From positions 62,001 to 126,000 of the forward strand of contig NZ_JBHRXK010000001.1 in NCBI RefSeq assembly GCF_042648505.1: a DNA stretch of 64,000 bases, in the 5' to 3' direction. Made by a program: the position numbers and the translations under genes. Position 1 is the first letter of the stretch, and each line of letters begins with the position of its first letter. Below, piece after piece: positions 16,046 to 25,061 of this stretch. The notes under the pieces are model-generated. The model saw nothing but the letters and a program-made list of their open reading frames with translations, ran no database searches and was not told the origin of the DNA. Origin of the DNA: Lysobacter_L cavernae (GTDB taxonomy: Bacteria > Pseudomonadota > Gammaproteobacteria > Xanthomonadales > Xanthomonadaceae).

Positions 16046-18466
16046 TCAGTGACCGGTATCTGCGCGCCAGCGGCGCAGCAACAGGGTATTGGACACCACG
16101 CTGACCGACGAGAGCGCCATCGCCGCACCGGCGACCACCGGATCGAGCAGGCCGAAGGCAGCCAGTGGAATGCCCACCAGGTTGTAGATGAATGCCCAGA
16201 ACAGGTTCTGGTGGATCTTGCGCGTGGTCCGGCGCGAGATGTCGATGGCGGCGGCGATCAATCCCGGTTCCGGCCGCATCAGGGTGATGCCGGCGGCGTG
16301 CATGGCGACATCGGTGCCGCTGCCCATGGCGATGCCGACGTCGGCGGCAGCCAGGGCAGGGGCGTCGTTGATGCCGTCGCCGACCATCGCCACGCGGCCG
16401 TGCGTGCGCAGTTCGGCGATGGCGGCGGCCTTGTCGCCTGGGAGTACGTTGGCGCGTACCTCGTCGATGTCGATGGCCTGGGCGACCGCCGCGGCTGCTC
16501 CGGCGTTGTCGCCGGAAATCATCACAGTGCGCAGGCCGAGCTCGTGCAGGCGGGCGATCGCACGGCCGGCACCGGCACGCGCCTGGTCACGGAAGGCCAG
16601 CAGGCCGAGCAGCCGCGCACCGTCCGGACCGGCTTCGCCCAGCCACGACACGGTGTGTCCCGAGTCGGCCAATGCCTCGGCGCGGGCGGCCAGCGCGCCC
16701 AGGTCGATGCCCGCTTCGAGCATCATCCGGTTGCTGCCGAGCAGCAGCGGGCGGCCGGCGATCATGCCGCGCAAGCCGCGTCCAGGCACGGCCTCGATGT
16801 CGGCCGCCGCGATGCCGTGCGCAGTGTCGCCCGCAGCCTCGATCACCGCCTTGGCCAGCGGGTGCTCGCTGCCGTTTTGCAACGCAGCGGCCAGCGCCAA
16901 CAGCGCCGGTGCATCACCGTCGACCGCCACTGTTTCGGTCAACACCGGGCGCCCTTCGGTGAGCGTGCCGGTCTTGTCGAAGGCGATGACTGCGACCTTG
17001 TGCGCGGTTTCCAGTGCCTCCGCATCCTTGATCAGGATGCCGGCGCGTGCCGCCACGCCGGTGCCGGCCATGACTGCCGTCGGCGTGGCCAGGCCCAGCG
17101 CGCACGGGCAGGCGATCACCAGCACGGCGACCGCGTTGAGGATGGCCTGACTCCAGTCACCGGTGCCCAGGCCCCAGCCGAGCAGCGTCAGCAGGGCGAT
17201 ACCCACGACCACCGGCACGAAGATCGCGCTGACCCGGTCGACCACGCGCTGGATCGGCGCCTTCTTGGCCTGCGCGTCCTCGACCAGGCGGATGATCCGC
17301 GCCAACGCGGTTTCCGCACCGATCGCGACGGTCTCGACCTCGATGCGTCCTTCGCCGTTGACGGCGCCGCCGGTCACGCGATCGCCTTCGCCCTTGGCCA
17401 CCGGCAACGACTCACCGGTGATCAGCGATTCGTCGGCGTGGGTGCGACCGGCGGTGATGCGGCCATCGACCGGATAGCGTTCGCCCGGCAGCACGACGAC
17501 GACTTCGCCGACTCGTACTTCGGCGACGGGCACCTCGACCTCGGCGCCGTCGCGGCGTACCCGCGCCGTGGTCGGGCGCAGCGCTTGCAGGGCGCGGATC
17601 GCGGCGGTGGTCTGCCGCTTGGCGCGCGCCTCCAGCCACTTGCCGAGCAGGATCAAGGTGATGACGACCGCTGAGGCCTCGAAATACAGCGGCGCCGTGC
17701 CGTGGCCGTGCGAATCAGCGAACAGGTGGTAGAGGCTCAAGCCGTAGCCGGCGCTGGTGCCGAGCGCAACCAGCAGGTCCATGTTGCCGGTGCCGGCCTT
17801 CAACGCGCTCCAGCCGGCCTTGTAGAAGCGCGCGCCCAGCCAGAACTGCACCGGTGTCGCCAGTGCCAACTGCCACCAGCCCGGCAGCATCCAGTGCCGG
17901 CCGAACAGCATGCCGACCATGGGCAGCACCAGCGGCAACGACAACGCGGCGGCGATCAGCAGATGACGCGATTCGCGCGACACGGCGGGTTTGGCGGCAT
18001 CGTCGCTGGCACGCGCTTGTGTGGCGACCTGCGCGGTATAGCCGGCCTCGCGCACGGCGGCGATCACGTCGGCATCGGACACCGCGTCGGTGATGCGTAC
18101 CTGGGCGCGCTCGGTCGCGAGGTTGACGCTGGCCTCGAGCACGCCGGCCAGCTTGCGCAGCGCCTTTTCGATACGGGCCACGCAGGAGGCGCAGGTCATT
18201 CCACCGATCGCGAAGTCGACGGTACGTGCGGGCACCTCGTAGCCGCTCTTGACCACGGCGGCGGTGAGTGCGTGCAGCGCGACGGAGCCATCGGTGACGA
18301 CTTCGGCGGTTTCGGTGGCCAGGTTGACGTTGGCCTGCTGCACGCCGGGCACGGCAAGCAGGCCGCGCTCGACGCGACCGACGCAGGAGGCGCAGGTCAT
18401 GCCGGCGATGCCGAAACGCAGGTGTGCGGCCTGGTCGGCAGCGGCTTGTAAAAGCGGGGTGTTCAT
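16046..18466 (-). CDS. copA: Cu(I)-exporting P1B-type ATPase CopA
   Basis: 806 residues. Two N-terminal heavy-metal domains, each with GMTCASC, precede eight expected membrane helices. Motifs: CPC in the transport helix (ACPCALGLATPTAV), phosphorylation site DKTGTLTEG, SEHPL before the nucleotide domain, and VAMVGDGINDAPALAAAD. This is a CopA-1 Cu(I) efflux pump in the inner membrane. The ATG at 18466 was chosen because an upstream extension would read through the CueR operator and promoter. It is followed by cueR in the same operon. Confidence 0.97.
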   Translation of the reverse strand: MNTPLLQAAADQAAHLRFGIAGMTCASCVGRVERGLLAVPGVQQANVNLATETAEVVTDGSVALHALTAAVVKSGYEVPARTVDFAIGGMTCASCVARIEKALRKLAGVLEASVNLATERAQVRITDAVSDADVIAAVREAGYTAQVATQARASDDAAKPAVSRESRHLLIAAALSLPLVLPMVGMLFGRHWMLPGWWQLALATPVQFWLGARFYKAGWSALKAGTGNMDLLVALGTSAGYGLSLYHLFADSHGHGTAPLYFEASAVVITLILLGKWLEARAKRQTTAAIRALQALRPTTARVRRDGAEVEVPVAEVRVGEVVVVLPGERYPVDGRITAGRTHADESLITGESLPVAKGEGDRVTGGAVNGEGRIEVETVAIGAETALARIIRLVEDAQAKKAPIQRVVDRVSAIFVPVVVGIALLTLLGWGLGTGDWSQAILNAVAVLVIACPCALGLATPTAVMAGTGVAARAGILIKDAEALETAHKVAVIAFDKTGTLTEGRPVLTETVAVDGDAPALLALAAALQNGSEHPLAKAVIEAAGDTAHGIAAADIEAVPGRGLRGMIAGRPLLLGSNRMMLEAGIDLGALAARAEALADSGHTVSWLGEAGPDGARLLGLLAFRDQARAGAGRAIARLHELGLRTVMISGDNAGAAAAVAQAIDIDEVRANVLPGDKAAAIAELRTHGRVAMVGDGINDAPALAAADVGIAMGSGTDVAMHAAGITLMRPEPGLIAAAIDISRRTTRKIHQNLFWAFIYNLVGIPLAAFGLLDPVVAGAAMALSSVSVVSNTLLLRRWRADTGH

Positions 18467-18500
18467 TGGCTCAGCTCCATGCCTTGGCGATGTGCTGGCG

Positions 18501-18531
18501 AAGATGGGGCTTCCCATGATGGGAAGGTCAA
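18501..18531 (-). promoter_or_regulatory. CueR-type promoter of copA-cueR
   Basis: On the minus strand: -35 TTGACC (18531-18526), a 19-bp spacer and -10 CATCTT (18506-18501). The spacer contains the inverted repeat CTTCCCATGATGGGAAG (18510-18526). A 19-bp spacer with a central CTTCC/GGAAG dyad is the classic MerR/CueR arrangement, in which the activator untwists the over-long spacer. Confidence 0.88.
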
Positions 18532-18557
18532 CCATCGCACTTCCCGATCCGGCTCGC

Positions 18558-18588
18558 TTGACCTTGCCACGGTGGTAATCCGCAACCT
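18558..18588 (+). promoter_or_regulatory. Second, divergent MerR-type promoter for the copper chaperone
   Basis: On the plus strand: -35 TTGACC (18558-18563), a 19-bp spacer containing the dyad TTGCCAC-G-GTGGTAA (18564-18578), and a weak -10 CAACCT (18583-18588). The same -35 and spacer length as the copA promoter suggest shared control by CueR. The dyad is less perfect, so the response may be weaker. Confidence 0.6.
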
Positions 18589-18627
18589 TCCGTTGCCGGC
18601 ACTGGGCCGGCCAAACGGAGAACCCAC

Positions 18628-18879
18628 ATGCAATTCACGGTACAGGGCATGACCTGCGATCACTGCATCCGCGCGATCACGGCGGCTGTCCTGCGACGCG
18701 ACCTGGGTGCGCGGGTCAATGTCGACCTGGCTGCCGGCGAGGTACGTGTCGAAGGCCGGCTGTCGCAGGCCGAAGCGGTCGCGGCGATCGAGGAGGAGGG
18801 CTATGCCGTCGTCAATGCCCCGATGCCCGCGGCGCCGGCGATCGCCTCCGCCAGTTGCTGCGGCTCCTGTCACAGCTGA
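18628..18879 (+). CDS. CopZ-like heavy-metal-binding chaperone
   Basis: 83 residues: one HMA domain with the metal motif GMTCDHCIRAI and the usual ferredoxin-like pattern to GYAVVNAP. An unusual Ala/Pro linker ends in CCGSCHS, a second cluster of three Cys and one His that could bind a further metal ion. Cytoplasmic, no signal peptide. It is divergent from copA and likely hands Cu(I) to CopA or CueR. A bidirectional hairpin follows. Confidence 0.88.
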   Translation: MQFTVQGMTCDHCIRAITAAVLRRDLGARVNVDLAAGEVRVEGRLSQAEAVAAIEEEGYAVVNAPMPAAPAIASASCCGSCHS

Positions 18880-18898
18880 GGCGTGCTTGGTCTCCAAG

Positions 18899-18927
18899 GG
18901 CGACGTTGCCACCCAGGCAACGTCGCC
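18899..18927. terminator. Bidirectional terminator between copZ-like gene and agaP
   Basis: GGCGACGTTGCC-ACCCA-GGCAACGTCGCC is a perfect 12-bp stem between the two convergent genes. T-runs are poor on both sides. Confidence 0.7.
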
Positions 18928-18937
18928 GGGCACGTGC

Positions 18938-20740
18938 TCAGCGGAAATGCGCCTCGATCTGCTCCAGCGACTTGCCGCGGGTCTCGGGCAGGAAGAACGC
19001 CGCGACCAGGAAATAGACCACGGTGCAGCCGGCCCAGAAGAAGAACATGCTGGCGTAGCCGTAGTGGCCGACGGTGGGCAGGAAGATCGCGGCGATCACC
19101 GTGGAGACGAACTGGTTGATCAGCAGGGCGATGCTCATGCCGTTGGAACGGATGCGTGTGGGCATCAGTTCCGACAAGGCCAGCCATACGCACACGCCGG
19201 GGCCGACCGCGAAGAACGCGACGAACACCAGGATGCACACGGCCACCGCCCAGCCGTGCGCCGGCGACGGCACCGGGCCGAGGCTGGCGCGCTCGATCCG
19301 CAGCGGCGCCTGCGCGGCGGTGGCCGGGTCGGGGAAGGGGTTGAGGTGCAGGCGGCGGAAGAACGCGCCGATCACGCTGTCGGCCTGCACCGCGTCCTCG
19401 CGCCGGATCGACAGCTCGGCCGCGCCGGGTGCATCGCTGCGCAGCGAGCGCACGTTGCTGAAGCCGCCGTAGGCGTAGGACACGGTCAGCTGCTGCGGCT
19501 GGGTCGTGTCGGCGACGCCCAGGCGCTGCCACTGCGCCGCATCGAGCCGCAGCGCCAGCGCATCGCCGGTCACCTGCTGCTGCAGCGACTGCTGCACGTC
19601 GACACGGCCGCGTTCGGCCTGCAGGAACAGCAGACCCGCCGCCACTAGCGCCACGGTGATGCCACCGCTGCCGAGCATCAGCAGGAACTTGCGGCCCTTG
19701 CGGTCGACCAGCACCAGCGCCACCACCGTCATCACCGCGTTGAGCAGCTTGATCGCCACGTCCGCGCCGTTGGCGACCGCGCCGGGCAGGCCGGCCTGGT
19801 TGAGGATGTTGACCGCGTAGGCCAGCACCGAATTGATGCCGGTGGCCTGGGTGCAGGCCAGGATCACGCAGGCGAGCAGGAACGGCCACACGTGGCGGCG
19901 ACTGAGCAGGCGGTCGCGCTCGTGCGCCGTGCCGGCATGGACGTCGGTCGCCTGCATCTGCTGCAGGGTGGCCTCGACCTGCGCCGCCGCCACGGTGCGT
20001 TGCAGGGTCGTGCGCGCCTGGGCAATGCGGCCGCGCCGCACCAGCCAGCGCGGCGATTCGCTCAGCGCCAGCACGCCGCCGGTGAACACCAGGCCCGGCA
20101 GCAGGCAGCTCCAGAAGATCGTGCGCCAGGCGTGGTCCTTGACGTCGAACAGCAGGCGTCCCTGTTCCTCGCCCGACAGGTGCTGCACCGCCGCGCTGGC
20201 GGCGTCGACCGCGTGCGCGTGGTACAGGCCGATCAACGCCGCCAGCAACAGCCCGACGGTGAGCAGCAGCTGGAACATCGCCGCACCGCGACCACGCCGC
20301 TCCGGGCTCAGCACTTCGGCCAGGTACAGCGGCACCACCACGCCGATCAGGCCGCCGCTGACGCCCTGCAGCAGCCGGCCTAGTAATAGCGGCAGGTAGC
20401 CGGCGGCCAGCGCCATGATCGGAATGCTCGCGGTGAACAGCACGCCGGCGAGCAGCATCGCGCCGCGGCGGCCGATCAGGTCCGCCACCACGCCGGCGAA
20501 CAGCGACGACAGCACGCTGCCGAGCAGCACCGCCGCGACCACGAAGCCGAGCTGCTGGCTGGTCAGGTGCCAGCTGGCGGTGGCGGTGGCCTCCAGGTAC
20601 GGCAGCGCGCCGGCGATGATGCCGATGTCGATGCCGTAGAGCAGGCCACCCATGCCGGCGATGAACAGCAGGTAGCGCACCCGCCACAACGGCGCTGCGG
20701 TGTGGATTTGCACGGGCGTTGCGGCGGAAACGTCGTTCAT
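18938..20740 (-). CDS. agaP: MFS sugar porter, probable GalNAc permease AgaP
   Basis: 600 residues, long for a sugar porter (450-500). Family motifs: GGLLYGIDIGIIAGALPYL in helix 1, DLIGRRGAML after helix 2, the PLYLAEVLSPERRGRG segment, and the late PETRGKSLEQIE. The extra length is a hydrophilic insert of about 110 residues (about residues 370-490, after AERGRVDVQQSL) before the last helices, and a smaller one after helix 5; both should be periplasmic. Last gene of the leftward aga operon, so the substrate is inferred as GalNAc or galactosamine crossing the inner membrane after the TonB receptor step. Confidence 0.82.
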   Translation of the reverse strand: MNDVSAATPVQIHTAAPLWRVRYLLFIAGMGGLLYGIDIGIIAGALPYLEATATASWHLTSQQLGFVVAAVLLGSVLSSLFAGVVADLIGRRGAMLLAGVLFTASIPIMALAAGYLPLLLGRLLQGVSGGLIGVVVPLYLAEVLSPERRGRGAAMFQLLLTVGLLLAALIGLYHAHAVDAASAAVQHLSGEEQGRLLFDVKDHAWRTIFWSCLLPGLVFTGGVLALSESPRWLVRRGRIAQARTTLQRTVAAAQVEATLQQMQATDVHAGTAHERDRLLSRRHVWPFLLACVILACTQATGINSVLAYAVNILNQAGLPGAVANGADVAIKLLNAVMTVVALVLVDRKGRKFLLMLGSGGITVALVAAGLLFLQAERGRVDVQQSLQQQVTGDALALRLDAAQWQRLGVADTTQPQQLTVSYAYGGFSNVRSLRSDAPGAAELSIRREDAVQADSVIGAFFRRLHLNPFPDPATAAQAPLRIERASLGPVPSPAHGWAVAVCILVFVAFFAVGPGVCVWLALSELMPTRIRSNGMSIALLINQFVSTVIAAIFLPTVGHYGYASMFFFWAGCTVVYFLVAAFFLPETRGKSLEQIEAHFR

Positions 20741-20806
20741 CGTGCGGTCCTGTCTGTGCTGGCCCTGTTGGGACGGGAAGCGCCGCGCGGCGCGGGAGTG
20801 CGGCGC

Positions 20807-21937
20807 TCAGCTGATTGCGATTTCGTCGCCTTCGACGAAGATCTGCTGCACCTGCAGTTGTGGGTCCAGCACCACGAGGTCGGCCCAGGCATCGGCCTGC
20901 AAGCGGCCGCGGTCGTGCAAGCCGAGGTAGTCGGCCGGGTAGCGCGACAGCCGGTTCGAGGCGTCGGCCAGCTCCAGGCCGATCGACACCAGATTGCGCA
21001 GCGCCTGGTCCATGGTCAGCGCGCTGCCGGCCAGCGAGGAACCGTCGGCCAGGCGCACGCAGCCCAGGCATTTGTGCACGCGCTGCGAACCCAGCGCGTA
21101 TTCACCGTCGGGCATGCCGGTGGCGGCGGTGGCGTCGGTGACGCAGTACAGGCGCGGAATTGCACGCAGCGCCGCGCGGATCACGCCCGGATGCACATGC
21201 TGCAAGTCGGGGATGAGCTCGGCGTATTCGGCGTGCGCCAGGGCCGCCGTGGCGATGCCCGGGCGGTAGTGGTCGACGCCGGTCATGCCGTTGAACAGAT
21301 GGGTGAAGCCGGCGGCACCGGCTTCGAGCGCGGCCACGCCGTCGTCGTAACTGCCGACGCTGTGGCCCAGCTGCACGCGAATACCGAGCGCGCTAAGCTG
21401 AGGAATCAGTTCGCGGTGGTGGCCGATCTCCGGTGCGATCGTCAGCACGCGGATCGGCGCAATCGCGTGCAAGCGCCTTACTTGCTCCAGCGTCGCCTCG
21501 ACCACCAGCGGTGGCTGCGCACCGAGGCGCTCGCGGCTGATGTACGGGCCTTCCAGATGCACGCCGAGCACGCGTGCAGTGTCCTGCGTGCGGGTGGCGA
21601 TCGCGTCGGCCAGGCCGTGCAGCGCGCGAACGATGTCGTCCTCGTGCGCGGTCATGGTGGTGCCGAGCAGGGCGGTGGTGCCGTGTCGCGCGTGGGTGCG
21701 TGCCACCGTCTGGATGGCATCGCCGCCCTGCATGATGTCGACGCCGGCGCCGCCGTGGACGTGCAGGTCGATGAAGCCGGGAAGGATCAGCAGCTCATGG
21801 TTCAGTAGATCATCGCCGCCGTCTGCGTCGTCCTGCGTGGCGCGAATGCGCCGCACACGCTGGTCAAACTCGATGTCGCCCCGCACCCAACCCGTTGCGG
21901 TGAGGATGCGGCCGTGCACGGTGCGCGTCGTGGTCAA
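20807..21937 (-). CDS. agaA: N-acetylgalactosamine-6-phosphate deacetylase (NagA/AgaA family)
   Basis: 376 residues. Amidohydrolase fold with the first metal-site motif FIDLHVHGGAGVDIM, then LGVHLEGPYIS, GHSVGSYDDG, THLFNGMTGV and YCVTDATAATG with the catalytic Asp. It removes acetate from the 6-phosphorylated amino sugar. Translation starts at a TTG that overlaps the agaR stop (TTGA), so it is coupled to the repressor gene. The operon context (AgaS, AgaZ) makes GalNAc-6-P rather than GlcNAc-6-P the likely substrate, though the sequence alone cannot separate them. Confidence 0.9.
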   Translation of the reverse strand: MTTTRTVHGRILTATGWVRGDIEFDQRVRRIRATQDDADGGDDLLNHELLILPGFIDLHVHGGAGVDIMQGGDAIQTVARTHARHGTTALLGTTMTAHEDDIVRALHGLADAIATRTQDTARVLGVHLEGPYISRERLGAQPPLVVEATLEQVRRLHAIAPIRVLTIAPEIGHHRELIPQLSALGIRVQLGHSVGSYDDGVAALEAGAAGFTHLFNGMTGVDHYRPGIATAALAHAEYAELIPDLQHVHPGVIRAALRAIPRLYCVTDATAATGMPDGEYALGSQRVHKCLGCVRLADGSSLAGSALTMDQALRNLVSIGLELADASNRLSRYPADYLGLHDRGRLQADAWADLVVLDPQLQVQQIFVEGDEIAIS

Positions 21938-22710
21938 GGCGGTGGCTCGGCGATGATCACCTCGATGCCCAGCCGCTGCAGTCCCTCGCGGTACTCGCTG
22001 TCGATGCTGGCGTCGGTGATGATGGTGTGGACCTGATCGAGGCGGGCGATGCGGTGCAGGCTGACCCGTCCGAACTTGGACGCATCGGTCAGCACCACGA
22101 TCCGGCGCGCGCGTTCGACCATGCGGTGGTTGAGGCTGGCTTCGGCCTCGTGGTGCGTGGTCAGCCCGAACTGCAGGTCCAGTCCGTCCACGCCCAGGAA
22201 CAGGGTGTCGAAGCTGTAAGTGTTGAGGCTGCTCTCGGCCTGGATGCCGTGCAGCGACAGCGACTGCTTGCGCAGCAGTCCGCCGGTCAGCAGCAGCTCC
22301 ACGCCGGGCGCGTTGGCCAGCTCCCAGGCGATGTTGAGGCCGTTGGTCATCACCGTGACGTCGCGATGCCCGCGCAGGTGGCGCGCCAGCGTCATCGTGG
22401 TCGAGCCCGAATCGATGATGATGTTGTCGCCGGGCTTCACCAGCCGCGCCGCGTGCGCGCCGATCGATTCCTTCAGCGGCAGGTTGAGCGCGTCCTTCTC
22501 GTGGATGTCCTGCTCCGGCGGCGGGGTGCGCACCAGGCTGGCGCCGCCGTGGTTGCGCGTGGCCAATCCCTGCGACTCGATATGGCTCAGATCGGCGCGG
22601 ATCGTCACCGAAGACACGCCAAAGCGCTCCACCAGGTCCGAGACCTGCACGCTGCCGTGCTGGACCAGCAGTTGCAGGATCTGTTGCCGGCGTTGGCGGG
22701 TGTTTCGCAT
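21934..22710 (-). CDS. agaR: DeoR-family repressor AgaR of the GalNAc regulon
   Basis: 258 residues. DeoR winged helix at the N-terminus (RRQQILQLLVQHGSVQVSDL, then FGVSSVTIRADLSHIE) and the DeoR sensor domain (DSGSTTMTLARHL, FLGVDGLDLQFGLTT), which binds a sugar phosphate. It lies inside the aga operon and so is probably autoregulated. Its operators are likely the CTTTC boxes at 26258-26467. Confidence 0.9.
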   Translation of the reverse strand: MRNTRQRRQQILQLLVQHGSVQVSDLVERFGVSSVTIRADLSHIESQGLATRNHGGASLVRTPPPEQDIHEKDALNLPLKESIGAHAARLVKPGDNIIIDSGSTTMTLARHLRGHRDVTVMTNGLNIAWELANAPGVELLLTGGLLRKQSLSLHGIQAESSLNTYSFDTLFLGVDGLDLQFGLTTHHEAEASLNHRMVERARRIVVLTDASKFGRVSLHRIARLDQVHTIITDASIDSEYREGLQRLGIEVIIAEPPP

Positions 22711-22744
22711 GGCGGGCGTTCTCGATCGGGGTGAAAGCGGAAGC

Positions 22745-24088
22745 TTACCGGTCCGAAAACACGGCGGCTTTGGAGGTTTCGTTCTCGCTGTGCCGGCCGA
22801 CCCGGTTGCGCGCGCAGGCGCGGGCGTATTCGGCCAGCCGGCCGAACACCTTGTGCTGGATCAGCGCGTGCGAGTCGGGTGCCAGCCGGCCGGCCACGAC
22901 CTCGTCGTGCTGCTCGGGCATGTACTGGCTCAACAGGAGCAGCAGGTTCGGCGACGACGCATGCGGTTGCAGGTTGTCGATCAGCCGATCCACCGCCGCC
23001 CGCACTTCGGGCTCGCCCCAGTAGTAGCGGCAGCGGTCGCTGAGCGCATAGCGGCGCAGCAATTGCAATTGGTGCTCGTCGCCGCTGTAGTGACTGCGCC
23101 AGTGCGCCGGCTTTTCGACCATGCAGCGGTCCAACACCTCGAGCAGGTCCGAACACTGCGCTGCCGGCAGCAATTCGCGTTCGATCGCGGCCAGTGCGAA
23201 CAGCGCCTCGCGCAGCGCGAAGGTCGCGGCCGGGCCGACCTTGAGGATGGCGAAGTGGTCGCGCACCAGCGCGTGCAGCGCGCCTTCCGTCTGGTAGTCG
23301 GTGGAGTGCGCCTCGAACACGATGCACGGCCGGGTCTCGACGAAGGCCGACAACGCAGTCGCTGCCTGCGGGTCGTAGTGCTGCACGGCGCTGTGGTCGA
23401 AATCCACGCCCGGCTGCACCACCATCGCGACCACGCGCTCCCAGGCTGCGGCCAGGTCCGGCGCCGAAAACGCCTGGCGATGGATCTCCAGCGTCTTGGC
23501 GGCGGCCGCCGGTGTGGTTACCGCCAGGCCGCCGGCCAGCGAGGCTTCGCCGCCCGGCACCGGCACCTCGGTGCCGATCACGTACACCGGCGGCGGCAGC
23601 CCGGCCTCGGCGGCAGTGCGCTCGGCGATCCGCGCCAGTTCGGCCGAGCGTGCGGCCACGGTCTCGTCGAGCAGTGGCGTGGGGTCGTCGGCGCAGGACA
23701 TGCTGCAGTCGAGGTGGATCTTGTGGAAGCCGGCGGCGACGTAGGCTTTGATCAGCTCGCGTGCATTGGCCATGGCTTCGGCGGCGGGGTGCTTCTGCCA
23801 GGCGTTCGGGCCGAGGTGGTCGCCGCCGAGGATCAGGCGCTGCGCCGGGAAATCCTGGGTGCGCGCCAACTGCAGCACGTACTCGCGGAACTGCACCGGG
23901 TTCATGCCGGTGTAGCCGCCGAACTGGTCGACCTGGTTCGAGGTGGCCTCGATCAGCAGCACCGTGTCGTAGTGCCGCGCCACCTGCATCGCCGCCAGCA
24001 GCACCTGCTCGTGGCTGCAGCAGACGCTGTACAGGCCGACATTCTCGCCACGGCGGTGGGCGGCGATGAGGGATTGGACAGCGGACAT
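22745..24088 (-). CDS. agaZ: AgaZ/KbaZ/GatZ-family protein (tagatose phosphate step)
   Basis: 447 residues from MSAVQSLIAAHRRGENVGLY. Hallmarks of the GatZ/KbaZ family are LGGDHLGPNAWQ, then IHLDCSMSCADD and FEAHSTDYQT. In E. coli these proteins are called the non-catalytic subunit of tagatose-1,6-bisphosphate aldolase; comparative genomics of proteobacterial GalNAc pathways proposed that AgaZ is a tagatose-6-phosphate kinase. No class II aldolase partner (AgaY/KbaY) is in the window, so the final cleavage must be done elsewhere. Confidence 0.9.
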   Translation of the reverse strand: MSAVQSLIAAHRRGENVGLYSVCCSHEQVLLAAMQVARHYDTVLLIEATSNQVDQFGGYTGMNPVQFREYVLQLARTQDFPAQRLILGGDHLGPNAWQKHPAAEAMANARELIKAYVAAGFHKIHLDCSMSCADDPTPLLDETVAARSAELARIAERTAAEAGLPPPVYVIGTEVPVPGGEASLAGGLAVTTPAAAAKTLEIHRQAFSAPDLAAAWERVVAMVVQPGVDFDHSAVQHYDPQAATALSAFVETRPCIVFEAHSTDYQTEGALHALVRDHFAILKVGPAATFALREALFALAAIERELLPAAQCSDLLEVLDRCMVEKPAHWRSHYSGDEHQLQLLRRYALSDRCRYYWGEPEVRAAVDRLIDNLQPHASSPNLLLLLSQYMPEQHDEVVAGRLAPDSHALIQHKVFGRLAEYARACARNRVGRHSENETSKAAVFSDR

Positions 24089-24125
24089 GGATGCGGTCTC
24101 CGGTGACGGGGGATCAGACGGGGGG

Positions 24126-25049
24126 TCAGGACGCCGCGCTGCGCTGGCGCGCCAGCAACGCTGCGCCGCGTGCGCCGCCGGCATCGCCGAACTTTGGCGG
24201 CACGATCGGCGGTACGCGCATGCCCTTGAACAGGTGCGCGGCCACTGCGGAGGGCAGGTCCCGGTAGAGCTGTTCGAGCTTGGACAAACCGCCGCCGAGC
24301 ACGATGACGTGCGGGTCCAGCGCCATGATCAGGCTGGCAAAACTGTGGCCGAGCAGGTCGCGGTGGATGTCCAGCGCCTGCGCGGCGATGGCATCGCCCT
24401 GGTGGGAGAGCGTGACGACCGCGCTGGCGTCGATGGGCGCGCCGCCGCGGCGGTGATGGATCATCGCCAGGCCACTGCCGGAGACGTAACGCTCCAGGCA
24501 TCCGCGCAGCCCGCAGGGGCAGTCGAGCAGCGGCAGCGCATGCTGGGCCAGCAGCGTGGCCGGCACGGTCCAGTGGCCCCATTCGCCAGCGATGCCGTTG
24601 TAACCGGCGACCAGGCGGCCTTCGAGGCAGTAGCCGCCACCGGCACCGGTGCCGAGGATGGCGCCGAACATGCTGGGATAGCCCTCGGCAGCACCGCCGT
24701 GGGCTTCCGACAGGGCAAAACAATGCAGGTCGTTGCCCAGCTGCAGCGGACGCTGCAAACGCGCCTGCAGGTCCGCGCCGACCGTGCGGCCGGTCAGTGC
24801 CGGCACGTTGGAGCTGAGCTGGCGCCCGCTGGCGCGGTCGAGCACGCCCGGCAGGGCCACGCCCACCGTCGTGCAGACGCCGCCGAGTTCGGCATCGGTG
24901 TCTTCCACCAGCCCGGCCACGGCCTCGATGAAGGCCACGTAGCCGTCCTGCGGGGTGGCGACGCGGCGCCGATAGCCGACCTCCAGGTCGTCACCACAGG
25001 CGACCAGTTCGATCTTGGTGCCGCCAATGTCGATGCCGTAGGTCTGCAT
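24126..25049 (-). CDS. agaK: ROK-family amino-sugar kinase, probable GalNAc kinase AgaK
   Basis: 307 residues. Phosphate-binding DIGGTKIEL at the N-terminus, the ROK ExGH motif in GEWGHW, and the Cys-rich zinc signature CPCGLRGCLE. ATP-dependent kinase with one domain and no N-terminal helix-turn-helix, so a kinase rather than a ROK repressor. It would make GalNAc-6-phosphate after uptake by a non-PTS permease, the arrangement known from Shewanella. It lies between agaS and agaZ. Confidence 0.9.
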   Translation of the reverse strand: MQTYGIDIGGTKIELVACGDDLEVGYRRRVATPQDGYVAFIEAVAGLVEDTDAELGGVCTTVGVALPGVLDRASGRQLSSNVPALTGRTVGADLQARLQRPLQLGNDLHCFALSEAHGGAAEGYPSMFGAILGTGAGGGYCLEGRLVAGYNGIAGEWGHWTVPATLLAQHALPLLDCPCGLRGCLERYVSGSGLAMIHHRRGGAPIDASAVVTLSHQGDAIAAQALDIHRDLLGHSFASLIMALDPHVIVLGGGLSKLEQLYRDLPSAVAAHLFKGMRVPPIVPPKFGDAGGARGAALLARQRSAAS

Positions 25050-25061
25050 GGCGCTGCGCTC

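Noticed and set aside
20567..21808. 413-codon open frame opposite agaP and agaA
   Set aside because: Shadow of two genes with clear family motifs.
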